This document shows positions 53,365 through 62,645 of a stretch of DNA of 64,000 nucleotides, piece by piece; positions within the stretch are counted from its first letter, which is position 1; each line of letters opens with the position of its first letter. The DNA is taken from positions 424,811-488,810 of the forward strand of contig NZ_JBGJZL010000002.1 of NCBI RefSeq assembly GCF_042610375.1. Direction: 5' to 3'. The DNA is from CTSoil-075 sp042610375. GTDB lineage: Bacteria; Bacillota; Negativicutes; DSM-13327. The position numbers were made by a program, and so were the translations under genes. The notes beneath the pieces are model-generated. The model was not told where the DNA came from and did not search any database. It saw only the letters and a program-made list of their open reading frames with translations.

Positions 53365-53414
53365 TTGACATTATTTCCTTACAAGATTTATAATTTGAAT
53401 ACAATTCAAATTAT
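53365..53414 (+). promoter_or_regulatory. Promoter with overlapping operator for TetR copy 2
   Basis: TTGACA (53365-53370), 18-nt spacer, TATAAT (53389-53394): both boxes are consensus. The perfect palindrome ATAATTTGAAT-ACA-ATTCAAATTAT (53390-53414) overlaps the -10 box and start site. The same core TTGAAT-N3-ATTCAA is in the operator before the adaptor gene (54112-54148), so TetR copy 2 should repress itself and the pump. Confidence 0.85.
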
Positions 53415-53427
53415 GAGGTGTATACAG

Positions 53428-54042
53428 ATGGCTAGAACTCCCCAAGACCCTAACATTCGAATCAACGAAATCTTAGATGCAGCCGATTATCTATTTTTCA
53501 CCCAAGGCTATCATGCGACAACCATCAGTGACATCGCAAAAAAAATGGGTGTTGCTCAGGGAATGCTTTATTATTACTTTAAATCAAAAGAAGACGTATT
53601 GGAAACGTTACTTGATCGGCATGTCTCTTCCCTGATTTCTGAAATTAAAAATATAATTTGTCTTACTAAGACTCCGCCAGAAAAAATAGCTTTAGCGATA
53701 GCTAGCGTATTACATAAGGCTAGTTATAAAGACGGATTACTGCTCAATATGCTATATGATACTCAAAATTTACATCTTAAGGTCCAATTATTTCGTCAAA
53801 TCGAATTGGCACTCTCTCCTTGGTTGCTAAAAATTATAGATGATGGGATATTGAATCAAAATTTTTGCGTATCCCATTCTCCAACCGCCGTGGATTATAT
53901 CCTGGTTATTGTAGACTTTTTAAGTGAAGCACTCTATCAAAAAACTTCTGCAGACATCTTTTCTTTTCGCTTGAGAATGGCAGAAGCACTTATTGAAAAA
54001 GCACTGGGTATGCAGGAAAATACAATTCATATCCTACTATGA
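53428..54042 (+). CDS. TetR-family repressor of RND copy 2
   Basis: 204 residues. N-terminal helix-turn-helix: ILDAADYLFFTQGYHATTIS then DIAKKMGVAQGMLYYYFKSK is a textbook TetR motif; the remainder is the helical ligand domain. ATG 53428 has GAGGTG 7 nt upstream; the frame to 53365 begins inside the -35 box and is not coding. Followed by a terminator and then by adaptor and RND genes in the same direction. Its DNA-binding helix differs from TetR copy 1, in line with the different operators. Confidence 0.92.
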   Translation: MARTPQDPNIRINEILDAADYLFFTQGYHATTISDIAKKMGVAQGMLYYYFKSKEDVLETLLDRHVSSLISEIKNIICLTKTPPEKIALAIASVLHKASYKDGLLLNMLYDTQNLHLKVQLFRQIELALSPWLLKIIDDGILNQNFCVSHSPTAVDYILVIVDFLSEALYQKTSADIFSFRLRMAEALIEKALGMQENTIHILL

Positions 54043-54073
54043 ATCAATTAGGTAAAAAGTAATTACGGAAAAT

Positions 54074-54111
54074 CCCGCCATCCAAATAGGTTTTGGATGA
54101 GCGGTTTTTTT
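54074..54111 (+). terminator. Terminator after TetR copy 2
   Basis: Stem CCGC-(C)-ATCCAAA / TTTGGAT-(GA)-GCGG followed by seven T on the plus strand. It separates the repressor from the pump operon, whose operator begins at the next base. Confidence 0.85.
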
Positions 54112-54148
54112 AGAAAAATTAATTGAATGTAATTCAATTAATTTTTCT
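54112..54148. promoter_or_regulatory. Operator palindrome before adaptor/RND copy 2
   Basis: Perfect 17-bp arms with a GTA spacer: the left arm is AGAAAAATTAATTGAAT (54112-54128) and the right arm (54132-54148) its exact complement. The core AATTGAAT-N3-ATTCAATT repeats that at 53390-53414. The promoter boxes are not clear but must be nearby; the leader to the ATG at 54243 is about 95 nt. Confidence 0.82.
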
Positions 54149-54242
54149 CCTTCATTACCATTAAACAAATCGGTATTCTAAAGCCGATTACGATCCAGAT
54201 CCCGTCGCGACCGAATATACAGGAAGAAAAAGGAGTAAACAT

Positions 54243-55364
54243 ATGAAGCTATTAAATTTTCTAACAAAGCTCCCTAAAAAACAATTATATTATGGTTTAG
54301 CTGCAGCAACAGGCTTATGCATTATCGTGGGAATTCTCCTCAGTGAAAATAACAAAACAAAAGTTATGGCTGAAGATATGATTAATGTGCGCACACTTAC
54401 TATTAGCATCACAGGAGATAAACAAGGATACACCTATTCCGGTGAGGTACACGGCCGTTATGAAAGCCAACTAGCATTTCAAGTCAATGGAAAAATTATA
54501 AAGCGAAATGTGGAACTGGGCAGTATCGTCAATGCAGGTGATGTATTAATGCAAATTGATGCCAAAGACATTCAGCAAACAGTGAACAGCAGCTCGGCCC
54601 AAGTAGCTTCTGCTGAATCCCAATTAAGACTAGCAGAAAGTAATCTTAATCGCTATCGGCAATTATTAAAGCAGGGAGCGATTAGCCAGTCTCTGTATGA
54701 CCAATATGTCAATACCTATCATGTAGCGGTTGCTGGGTTACAGCAGGCTTCGGCCCAATATGCACAAGGCACCAATCAGCTGGATTATAGTCTCCTACGA
54801 TCAGATAAACCAGGTGTCGTATCTAACATTACCGCCGAAATGGGGCAAGTGGTTAATACAGGGCAAACGGTTGTTACCCTAGTGCAGGATGGAGAACGCG
54901 AGGTTGAGATTAGTATTCCAGAAAATCGAATAAAAGAACTGCATAACGCAGGACAAATTAAAGCAACTTTTTGGGCACTTCCTCATGTAACTGTATACGG
55001 CAAAATAAGAGAAATGGCACCAATAGCCGATCAAAATACTCGTACCTTTAAAGTGCGTATTAGTTTAATCAACCCTCCTCCGGAAATAAAACTAGGTATG
55101 ACAGCCGCTATTCAACTCTCTGACAGCTATGCACAGCCGACGGTGAATATTCCGTTAGCAGCCGTTTATCAAGATGGGAATACACCTGCGGTGTGGATAG
55201 TAACGAACAATGTGATTACCTTGCAATCAATTACAACTGGTCAATTCGGCAATGGCAGGATCGAGGTGCTTAGCGGCCTCAAGCAGGGTGATTGTATTGT
55301 CGCTGCTGGAGTCCACAAACTTAAAGAAGGGCAAAAGGTCCGAATAGGCGGTGATTCCATATGA
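54243..55364 (+). CDS. RND periplasmic adaptor (membrane fusion protein), copy 2
   Basis: 373 residues. N-terminal signal anchor (about 16-34) without a lipobox, unlike copy 1. The lipoyl half-motif LAFQVNGKIIKRNVELGSIV, the coiled-coil hairpin (about 100-165) and the barrel part with LGMTAAIQLSD are all present. Strongly similar to the copy at 12283-13350 across its length (for example KIIKRNVELGS against KVIKRNVELGS). AGGAG lies about 8 nt before the ATG. Overlaps the permease gene by 4 nt (ATGA). Confidence 0.93.
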   Translation: MKLLNFLTKLPKKQLYYGLAAATGLCIIVGILLSENNKTKVMAEDMINVRTLTISITGDKQGYTYSGEVHGRYESQLAFQVNGKIIKRNVELGSIVNAGDVLMQIDAKDIQQTVNSSSAQVASAESQLRLAESNLNRYRQLLKQGAISQSLYDQYVNTYHVAVAGLQQASAQYAQGTNQLDYSLLRSDKPGVVSNITAEMGQVVNTGQTVVTLVQDGEREVEISIPENRIKELHNAGQIKATFWALPHVTVYGKIREMAPIADQNTRTFKVRISLINPPPEIKLGMTAAIQLSDSYAQPTVNIPLAAVYQDGNTPAVWIVTNNVITLQSITTGQFGNGRIEVLSGLKQGDCIVAAGVHKLKEGQKVRIGGDSI

Positions 55365-58300
55365 AAAATTTCAACTTAGCTGAATGGGCGTTACACCATC
55401 AACAATTTATTTATTTTTTCATAGCGCTCTTTTTCATCACAGGCTTATTCTCATATATAAATTTAGGACGCATGGAAGATCCTGACTTTACGATTAAACA
55501 AATGGTAGTTAGCGTAGCGTGGCCAGGAGCCACTGCACGTCAAATAGAAGAGCAAGTCACAGACAAAGTAGAAAAAAAACTCCAGGATTTACCTGGTGTG
55601 GATTACTTGCAAAGCTATTCTACTCCGGGACAAACCATTATTTACGTCAACTTAAAGGATGCAGTCCCTAAAAAAGATATTCGCAGCAAATGGTTAGAAG
55701 CCCGCAACATGGTCAATGACATGGTAGCCACTTTGCCTGCTGGAGTTCAAACACCCCAATTCAACGACCGCTTTGATGAAGTATACGGGATCATTTATGC
55801 TCTTACCAGCGATGGCTATACTTATGAAGAAATGCGGGAAAAGGCGGAAAAAATCCGTCGCATCCTTCGGGACGTTCCTAATGTAAAAAAAGTTCAACTG
55901 CTGGGCACACAAACAGAAAACATTTATATTGAAATTGAAAATAATAAAATGGCCCAGTTAAAAATCGACCCCGCACTAATTACCAGCACGATTCAGGCAC
56001 AAAATGCCGTTACCGCTACCGGAATGCTTGAAACGGCAACAGATAATATCTATCTACGCATAACAGGTATGTTTGAAGATCTAGATGGCATCCGAAATAT
56101 GCCCATTACGGCTAATGGACGCACCTTTCGCTTGGGAGATATCGCCAAAGTCACCCGTTCTTATGCCGAGCCGACGGATCCTAAATTTTTTTATAACGGT
56201 CAAACCGCCATAGGAATTGCAATAGCCATGGAACCTGGTGAAAACATCCTCACCCTTGGGAGCGAGCTGGAAACAACCATTGAAAAAATTAAGCATAATC
56301 TCCCTGCCGGCTTGGAAATTCATCAAACCGTAAACCAGCCGAAGATCGTAGAAAGTTCTATTAACGAATTCGTAAAATCACTGATCGAGGCAATTGTTAT
56401 TATTTTTATTGTTAGTTTGGTTAGTCTCGGTACACGTTCAGGTTTTGTCGTTGCGCTCTGCATTCCCCTTGTCCTTGCTATCGTTTTTACAATCATGTAT
56501 TTGATGAATATCGAACTGCAGCGTATATCACTTGGCGCTCTCATCATCGCACTTGGATTACTCGTTGACGATGCTATGATTGTTATTGAAATGATGGCTG
56601 TAAAATTAGAACAGGGCTTAGACCGATTGAACGCTGCTGCCTACGCCTATAGCGCTACCGCTTTTCCCATGCTGACTGGAACATTAATTACTTGTGCTGG
56701 TTTTATCCCTGTCGGTTTTGCCCAAGGCAGTGCCTCGGAATTTTGTGCTACTATTTTTTCAGTTATCACCATTGCCTTACTCGTTTCTTGGGTTGTCGCT
56801 GCGATGGTAACCCCTCTCTTTGGATATTTATTTATCAAAACTTCATCAATAACAAAAGGGAATCATAATCACCATGGATACGACACAAAATTGTATCGTA
56901 TCTTTAAACAAACACTACTTTGGTGTCTAACCCATAGTAAAATTGTACTAATCGTTACGGTAGTTTTGTTTATCGCCTCCATTGGTTTGTTAGGATCATT
57001 AAAAGAAGAATTCTTTCCTACCTCTACCCGATCTGAGCTTATTGTGCAACTAAAATTACAAGAAGGAGCTTCTCTAAAAAATACAGAAATGCTCGCTAAC
57101 CAGTTTGCTCAGAAGCTAAATGATGATTCTCTGATTGCTTACTATACATATCATGTGGGTGAAGGAGCACCTCGTTTTGTCCTAACTTTTGATCCGACTT
57201 TTAATAAAACCAATTTCGCTGAATTTATTATTGTTGCTAACGATACTGACGCTCGTAGTAAACTACATACCAAACTCGCAAAATTATTAGATGAAGAGTT
57301 TTCGAGTGTACAGGTTCACACGAAGGTGATTAGTAACGGAACATCTGCTGATTATCCTGTTATGCTCCGCATCGAAGGTTACGACCACGACAAAGTTCGC
57401 GAGATCGCTAAGCAAGTCAAATCCGTCATAGAAGCCCACCCCGCCACCAATAATGTCAGCATGAACTGGAATGAAAAGAATAAAATTATGCATTTATCCA
57501 TTGATCAAGACAAAGCGCGAAATCTAGGTATCACTTCCCAATCTTTAGCATCGACACTCCAGACCCAGTTATCAGGGACAAGTATTACCGAGTTTCGGGA
57601 ATCTGACAAAACCGTCCCATTAATTTTTCGTTTTGATGCTCAATCTAGGAATAACCCTGCTCACATCAAAAACCTTTCCATTCATATGGAGAATGGTAAC
57701 TATATACCACTGGATCAGATTGCTAAAATAAGCTTCGAAGCCGAGGAGGGGCTCATTTATCGACGCGACTTAAAACCAGCAATTACACTACGGGCAGAAA
57801 CCAAATCAGATGTAACCGGAGATGATGTTACTCGCCAAATTTATGAAAATCTCTATGGTCTACGCGCGAGTCTGCCGCCTGGTTATAGTATTAAATATGA
57901 CGGTGCAACAGAAGAAAGTATTAAAGCTAGCAAATTACTTTTTGCACCTATACCGGCAATGATTATCACCATTATGATTCTCTTGATGTTGCAACTGCAA
58001 AATATCGCTAAAATGGCATTAACACTATTGACAGCACCGCTAGGCATCATCGGTGTTGCTATGGGCCTATTTTTGACAGGTAAACCTATGGGGTTTGTGG
58101 TGCAGCTCGGCATATTAGCCCTATCCGGGATCATTATGCGCAACTCAGTCATTCTAATGGATCAAATTGATCAACATCTCGCTGCAGGAGAAAACTTATT
58201 AGATTCCATCATCAACGCTACATTAACCCGCTTACGCCCTATTTTGCTGACGGCAGCAGCAGCCATTTTAGCAATGATCCCCTTAATTTCTAATATCTTT

Positions 58301-58441
58301 TGGGGGCCGATGGCTATTGCCATTGGGGCTGGCTTGTTTGTCGCTACTGTATTGACACTGCTAGTGCTGCCAGTTATGTATGCCACCTTGTATACAATTG
58401 ATTGGAAACACGTAGTTAAGAGGACAAATCTTTTTGAATAA
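55361..58441 (+). CDS. RND efflux pump, inner-membrane permease (copy 2)
   Basis: 1026 residues, full length. Same plan as copy 1: N-terminal helix, two large periplasmic loops, helix 4 with GLLVDDAMIVIEMM carrying the proton-relay aspartates. N termini of both permeases are nearly alike (NLAEWALHHQQFIYFF against NLTEWALKHKQLVYLF), so the two operons are paralogues. It ends 8 nt before the convergent chemoreceptor gene. No outer-membrane channel gene is nearby. Substrate unknown. Confidence 0.95.
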   Translation: MKNFNLAEWALHHQQFIYFFIALFFITGLFSYINLGRMEDPDFTIKQMVVSVAWPGATARQIEEQVTDKVEKKLQDLPGVDYLQSYSTPGQTIIYVNLKDAVPKKDIRSKWLEARNMVNDMVATLPAGVQTPQFNDRFDEVYGIIYALTSDGYTYEEMREKAEKIRRILRDVPNVKKVQLLGTQTENIYIEIENNKMAQLKIDPALITSTIQAQNAVTATGMLETATDNIYLRITGMFEDLDGIRNMPITANGRTFRLGDIAKVTRSYAEPTDPKFFYNGQTAIGIAIAMEPGENILTLGSELETTIEKIKHNLPAGLEIHQTVNQPKIVESSINEFVKSLIEAIVIIFIVSLVSLGTRSGFVVALCIPLVLAIVFTIMYLMNIELQRISLGALIIALGLLVDDAMIVIEMMAVKLEQGLDRLNAAAYAYSATAFPMLTGTLITCAGFIPVGFAQGSASEFCATIFSVITIALLVSWVVAAMVTPLFGYLFIKTSSITKGNHNHHGYDTKLYRIFKQTLLWCLTHSKIVLIVTVVLFIASIGLLGSLKEEFFPTSTRSELIVQLKLQEGASLKNTEMLANQFAQKLNDDSLIAYYTYHVGEGAPRFVLTFDPTFNKTNFAEFIIVANDTDARSKLHTKLAKLLDEEFSSVQVHTKVISNGTSADYPVMLRIEGYDHDKVREIAKQVKSVIEAHPATNNVSMNWNEKNKIMHLSIDQDKARNLGITSQSLASTLQTQLSGTSITEFRESDKTVPLIFRFDAQSRNNPAHIKNLSIHMENGNYIPLDQIAKISFEAEEGLIYRRDLKPAITLRAETKSDVTGDDVTRQIYENLYGLRASLPPGYSIKYDGATEESIKASKLLFAPIPAMIITIMILLMLQLQNIAKMALTLLTAPLGIIGVAMGLFLTGKPMGFVVQLGILALSGIIMRNSVILMDQIDQHLAAGENLLDSIINATLTRLRPILLTAAAAILAMIPLISNIFWGPMAIAIGAGLFVATVLTLLVLPVMYATLYTIDWKHVVKRTNLFE

Positions 58442-58449
58442 TCCTTTAA

Positions 58450-60165
58450 TTATACCCGAAACTTGCTGACCGCCTGCTGTAATTCCTGAGCCATTTGAGC
58501 CAGGCTCTCACTTGAGCTTGCAATCTCTTCCATTGATGCCGATTGCTCTTCAGTGGCCGCTGATACGGTTTGTGTCTGTTCCGTTGTATTTTTACTGATT
58601 GTATCGATTTCCTTCATCGAAAACACTATTTCACGACTGCCAATCTCCATTTGTTGAACGCCATTGGCGATTTCTTGTCCCTGCATAGTAAGATCTCCAA
58701 TAAGAGTAGCTATTTGCTTAAAAGATTGTCCAGCGATATTGACAACCTCATCTCCTCTACGAACTTCTTTAGTTCCTTCATTCATAGCTATGACTGCCTT
58801 ATCGGTTTCAGTTTGAATTTCATTTATCAATACTGCGATCTGTTTCGCAGCTTCCTGTGACTGCTCAGCAAGCTTCCTTACTTCTTCCGCAACAACAGCA
58901 AACCCTCTGCCTTGCTCTCCGGCCCTCGCCGCTTCAATCGCAGCATTGAGTGCCAGAAGGTTAGTTTGCCCAGCAATCCCTGAAATTGTATCGACTATTT
59001 GTCCAATTTCTTTAGATCGTTCACCCAATTTAGTCACGACCACAGCGGAGTTATTTACAGTTTTCTCGATACTTGACATTTGATTAACTGCAGTTTCCAC
59101 TGCTCCAAGACCTTCCTTTGCTGTCCCAGCAGCTCTAGCAGAAGTATTCGCTACTGTTGAATTATTTGCAACAACTTGTTGAATACTTGCAGAAAACTGT
59201 TCTACTGTCGTAGAAGCATTGCCAATCAACTTAAGTTGTTTCTCGGCTCCTCCAGCAACGTCAGTTATTGTTGCTGCAACCTGATTTGCAGCTTGAGCCG
59301 ATTGCTCAGCTGTCACGGTGAGTTCTTCAGAGGCAGCAGCGACTTGTTCGGCAGAATTAGATACCTTTTTTATCAATCCTTGAAGGCTACTAACCATCTC
59401 ATTGATGGCCTTGGCAACCTGACCAATCTCATCTTCAGCACCAATCTTAATTTTGCCTACTGCAAGATTACCAGCAGCAACCTCACGAGATGTAACAACC
59501 ACTTGTGAGAGTGGTTTAATAATTAATTGTGTAATTTTCCAGCCCAACAAAATGATCAAGCATAATGAGAATAAGACGAGGCCGATTAATATCATTTCGG
59601 ATTCCGCTAATTCCTTTTTGTTTTTCTCCTCAACATCAGACGCTTCTTTTCGTGTATACTCCGCTAATTCCTTTACCCGATTGTTTAGTAGCTCGGCAAT
59701 TGGTCTCACATTTTTTGTATACAGCTGATAAGCCTCTACATTTTTATTCTGCATTGCTAAGTTCAGAACAACTTCCCGCTCATTACGATATTTTTTTAAT
59801 AAATCACTTATTTCAGACATCATTTTATGTTGGCTATTATCAAGTTTAATTTTCTCAAGTTCTGCAATATTATGAGTATAGGCTTCAATTCGTTCTTGCA
59901 TGCCTTTTAGTAAACTCTTCTTTTCATTATCGTCGGTAGTCAACATTAACTCTAGCATTTCCATTTGAACGACTCGTTGATGGACACGGTTTTCATTCAT
60001 CAATTGAAGAGATATTAACTTGTTATTATACATATCCCCAATAGCCTTATCTGAATTCCACAGGTAATGATAACCAACATAGCCAACAAGGCTTAAAAAA
60101 AATGCACACAGTGCTACAAGGCATACTAATTTTTTCGAAATACTCATGTTATTATAAAACTGCAT
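58450..60165 (-). CDS. Methyl-accepting chemotaxis protein with four-helix-bundle sensor
   Basis: 571 residues. Transmembrane helix (about 13-31), 4HB_MCP-type outer domain (35-185), second helix (about 190-212), HAMP (213-265), then the signalling domain with GIAGQTNLLALNAAIEAARA and EQGRGFAVVAEEVRKLAEQS; the tip is the same as in the receptor at 30841-32841. GGGGG lies about 8 nt before the ATG at 60165. It points against RND copy 2 with only 8 nt between stop codons and no clear terminator, so the transcripts probably overlap. Confidence 0.93.
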   Translation of the reverse strand: MQFYNNMSISKKLVCLVALCAFFLSLVGYVGYHYLWNSDKAIGDMYNNKLISLQLMNENRVHQRVVQMEMLELMLTTDDNEKKSLLKGMQERIEAYTHNIAELEKIKLDNSQHKMMSEISDLLKKYRNEREVVLNLAMQNKNVEAYQLYTKNVRPIAELLNNRVKELAEYTRKEASDVEEKNKKELAESEMILIGLVLFSLCLIILLGWKITQLIIKPLSQVVVTSREVAAGNLAVGKIKIGAEDEIGQVAKAINEMVSSLQGLIKKVSNSAEQVAAASEELTVTAEQSAQAANQVAATITDVAGGAEKQLKLIGNASTTVEQFSASIQQVVANNSTVANTSARAAGTAKEGLGAVETAVNQMSSIEKTVNNSAVVVTKLGERSKEIGQIVDTISGIAGQTNLLALNAAIEAARAGEQGRGFAVVAEEVRKLAEQSQEAAKQIAVLINEIQTETDKAVIAMNEGTKEVRRGDEVVNIAGQSFKQIATLIGDLTMQGQEIANGVQQMEIGSREIVFSMKEIDTISKNTTEQTQTVSAATEEQSASMEEIASSSESLAQMAQELQQAVSKFRV

Positions 60166-60203
60166 AATAATGGCCCCCTTTTGTATAATATTATAATGAT
60201 CTG

Positions 60204-60410
60204 CTTTGACTTTTAAATCACGGATCGATCAAGGGCTTTCCTCACCTTTTTAATAGTGCACTAGTTTCCTTGGTATAAACCAAAGGAAGATTTACCTGAT
60301 GCAAGCNCTTTGACTTTTAAATCACGGATCGATCAAGGGCTTTCCTCACCTTTTTAATAGTGCACTAGTTTCCTTGGTATAAACCAAAGGAAGATTTACC
60401 TGATGCAAGC
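60204..60410. repeat. Exact 103-bp tandem duplication around a single N (likely assembly artefact)
   Basis: Bases 60204-60306 and 60308-60410 are identical, joined by one ambiguous base (n) at 60307. This is what results when two contigs with overlapping ends are scaffolded without merging the overlap. The true sequence probably has a single copy, making this region 104 bases shorter. Confidence 0.9.
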
Positions 60411-60617
60411 CTGCTTGCCCAATTCAGAACACAACTTCTCAAACACACTAGCATTGACGATATGATCAAAGAAGTCGTATGTCAATGTTTAGAAAATGAA
60501 ATCGTGAAAGGAACAGGACTCGGTATTGATGCCACCTATACACCAACCAATACGATAACGAAAGTTTCCGAAAGAATCATGAAACACTTAGCGAAAAAGG
60601 TACTTGAAAACGTGTAA
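60369..60617 (+). pseudogene. IS1182-family transposase fragment
   Basis: After a TAG at 60366 the frame reads FPWYKPKEDLPDASLLAQFR, then DDMIKEVVCQCLENEIVKGT, GLGIDATYTPTNT, ERIMKHLAKKV and a stop. P-D-x-S-L-L-x-x-F-R and GIDAT are hallmarks of IS1182/IS1111-like DDE transposases; GIDAT carries the first catalytic Asp. Both ends are missing. The left part falls in the duplicated contig end, a common site for IS-caused assembly breaks. Confidence 0.75.
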
Positions 60618-60742
60618 GCCATGAGTGGAAGATTCTATTGAGTTATTCTTTGTGTATCATTGATATATTTCGTTTTATGCTATCTACGATAAAAAATGCA
60701 AAACTCCTGCCAAATTCTACAAAAATTTGACAAGAGTTTTTT

Positions 60743-60821
60743 CGCTATTATAAATGATACGGTTCTGCGTAACAGGTCAAACTGTGCAAAAAAGAGCAAT
60801 GGAGACTCCCCTCATTGCCCT
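60743..60821. repeat. Dispersed repeat, copy C
   Basis: Starts CGCTATTATAAATGATACGG, TTCTGCGTAACAGGTCAAAC and continues TGTGCA to a CTCATTGCCC tail. It immediately follows the hairpin with T run at about 60690-60742. Compare copies A (42145) and B (52839). Confidence 0.65.
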
Positions 60822-60894
60822 CGTTATTTGATAGTCTAGGCCCTGCGTCTAAAAAAAGTATCCTACTCTCTCGCAGAATCGTCACTTTTTATAA

Positions 60895-61440
60895 CTATCT
60901 TGCCAAATGTGTAGGATACCAATTAGGAAACCACCAGGTAAACCAGTAAGCAGGCATTAGTAGCAAATAGTTGAGAATAACCCAAGCTATTTTGTAATCT
61001 GGTATTACTATAACAAGAAGGCTAAGGACAGCTTGTATTAGGAAAAAAATGCCCCAAAAACCCGTCAAGATACGATTAATCTTAGAAAATAAAGTGCTAT
61101 TGACAATGGGTGCTGGATAATTCCATTTTGAATAATCGGTAGTTAATGGTATGTTGCCAATCAGTGTTCCCAGCCAAGCTCCAGCTAAAGCAATATAACT
61201 CACTATCGTACCAAAACTAGTAATCACATTTGCTGTTACTAAGGTGACTACTGCTGCGCTAGCAAAAAATATGACGGCACAACGATCCATCCATGTCACA
61301 CTAATATATTTTAGACGATACCTATATATCAGGATGCTTACTAATAACGGCAATACAATGGTAAAAATAGCATCTGAACCAGGTCTATTTAATATCCAAA
61401 ATATTGTCCATGGGATAAAAGATATTCCCAGCCATGTCAT
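60895..61440 (-). CDS. Polytopic membrane protein (possibly the C-terminal part of the flavodoxin-SCP2 gene)
   Basis: 181 residues with about five hydrophobic helices (SFIPWTIFWILN, FTIVLPLLVSILIYRY, CAVIFFASAAVVTLVTANV and so on). I do not recognise a family. The ATG at 61440 has no ribosome site; the same frame stays open upstream to 61491, reading TIVTIPDGPLKINGMTWLG, and overlaps the end of the preceding gene at a tract of nine A. One more A would fuse the two. So this may be either a frame-shifted C-terminal membrane domain or a coupled gene. Confidence 0.6.
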   Translation of the reverse strand: MTWLGISFIPWTIFWILNRPGSDAIFTIVLPLLVSILIYRYRLKYISVTWMDRCAVIFFASAAVVTLVTANVITSFGTIVSYIALAGAWLGTLIGNIPLTTDYSKWNYPAPIVNSTLFSKINRILTGFWGIFFLIQAVLSLLVIVIPDYKIAWVILNYLLLMPAYWFTWWFPNWYPTHLAR

Positions 61441-61475
61441 ACCATTTATTTTGAGTGGTCCATCAGGAATAGTTA

Positions 61476-62645
61476 CTATCGTTTTTTTTTACCAGTTGGT
61501 TGAGATATCATCATGGTATCAGCACTTTTAAATAATTTATTAAACATCATTAAAATTTGAATATTGCCTTCTACACGATATTGGCCTTCCATAAAAGCTT
61601 GTTGCCCATCGGTCTTACCACATGATAGGTCCATCCACACTTGCGCTGGTGTATGAATGGTGATATCAGGTTCACTAGCTGCTACACCAGCAAAGGCACT
61701 ACATTGACCATCTTCAATTTTTAAAAAGTATTTTTCATCGGCTGTATCGGTAACATAAAATGCGATGGTAGCTTTTAAATTTCCTGCTGCTTGTGGCTGA
61801 AATGCCAGTGGCATTCCAGCAATAACATCACGTATCGTAGTCATTTGAGCTGTAGGAATGAGTGGTTCACAATGTTTAGTATCTGAGGTCGTATATAATG
61901 ATTCCCTCCCCATAGCTTCATCTAAGGTCAGGGGTGTTTCACCAGGAGCATTCCAACTAGCATTCGCCATCGCAACAAATGTTTCTAGTGTAACAAAATC
62001 TTTGCTTAATGTTGCTGCTGTTTGTGTAGAAATTTTACCTGCTGTAATAAATTCTTTGCCAGCTTCATAAGCGGCATCCAGATACCAGGAAATCTGTTGC
62101 TCAGCTTCTGGTACTGCCAGCATTTCGCCTGCAGTACATAATATCGTGTTGTCGAGGGATCGTTCCTGCCTATCTAAAATGCTAAATTGTTTGAGTAATG
62201 CTTCAAAATAATAACGTTCGATAAAGCCACAGTTTGATATTAATACTGTCTTTTGAGAATAATTTTGGTAACGAAGAGGATGACCAAAGTGTTCTCCCTT
62301 TTTTACGATATAAGGCATCACTAGTGGTAAGGTTCGTTCCATGACTCGTTGTAGTCTAGCAGTCATTCCATAATAGTATAAAGGCGTCGCCCAAACAATA
62401 ACGTCAACGTTTCTAATTTTTTCTAATAAGGCAGGCATATCATCATTGAAAATACATTTTCCAGGTGTTTTTTTCCAACAGGAAAAGCAACCTGTACAGT
62501 CATGGATATCAAGATCAATGGCATAAACCGTCTCCGTCACGGCACCCGCCTCTGTAGCACCTACTAGAAATGGTTGTAAAATCTTATCAGTATTACTGGT
62601 ACGGCCACGCGGACTACCGTTAATGGCTAGTATTTTTATACTCAT
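61476..62645 (-). CDS. Flavodoxin-like NAD(P)H-dependent FMN reductase with SCP2 domain
   Basis: 389 residues. Residues 1-200 are an NADPH-dependent FMN-reductase/flavodoxin-like fold with the FMN phosphate loop NGSPRGRTSNT, a Cys-rich loop DCTGCFSCWKKTPGKC and WATPLYYYGMTARLQ. Residues about 265-380 are an SCP2 sterol-carrier-like domain (ATIAFYVTDTADEKYFLKIE, DLSCGKTDGQQAFMEGQY). Such proteins are thought to be reductases with a bound lipid or hydrophobic cofactor; the reaction is unknown. It overlaps the PadR gene by 26 nt and ends at a nine-A tract followed by TAG. Confidence 0.85.
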   Translation of the reverse strand: MSIKILAINGSPRGRTSNTDKILQPFLVGATEAGAVTETVYAIDLDIHDCTGCFSCWKKTPGKCIFNDDMPALLEKIRNVDVIVWATPLYYYGMTARLQRVMERTLPLVMPYIVKKGEHFGHPLRYQNYSQKTVLISNCGFIERYYFEALLKQFSILDRQERSLDNTILCTAGEMLAVPEAEQQISWYLDAAYEAGKEFITAGKISTQTAATLSKDFVTLETFVAMANASWNAPGETPLTLDEAMGRESLYTTSDTKHCEPLIPTAQMTTIRDVIAGMPLAFQPQAAGNLKATIAFYVTDTADEKYFLKIEDGQCSAFAGVAASEPDITIHTPAQVWMDLSCGKTDGQQAFMEGQYRVEGNIQILMMFNKLFKSADTMMISQPTGKKKR

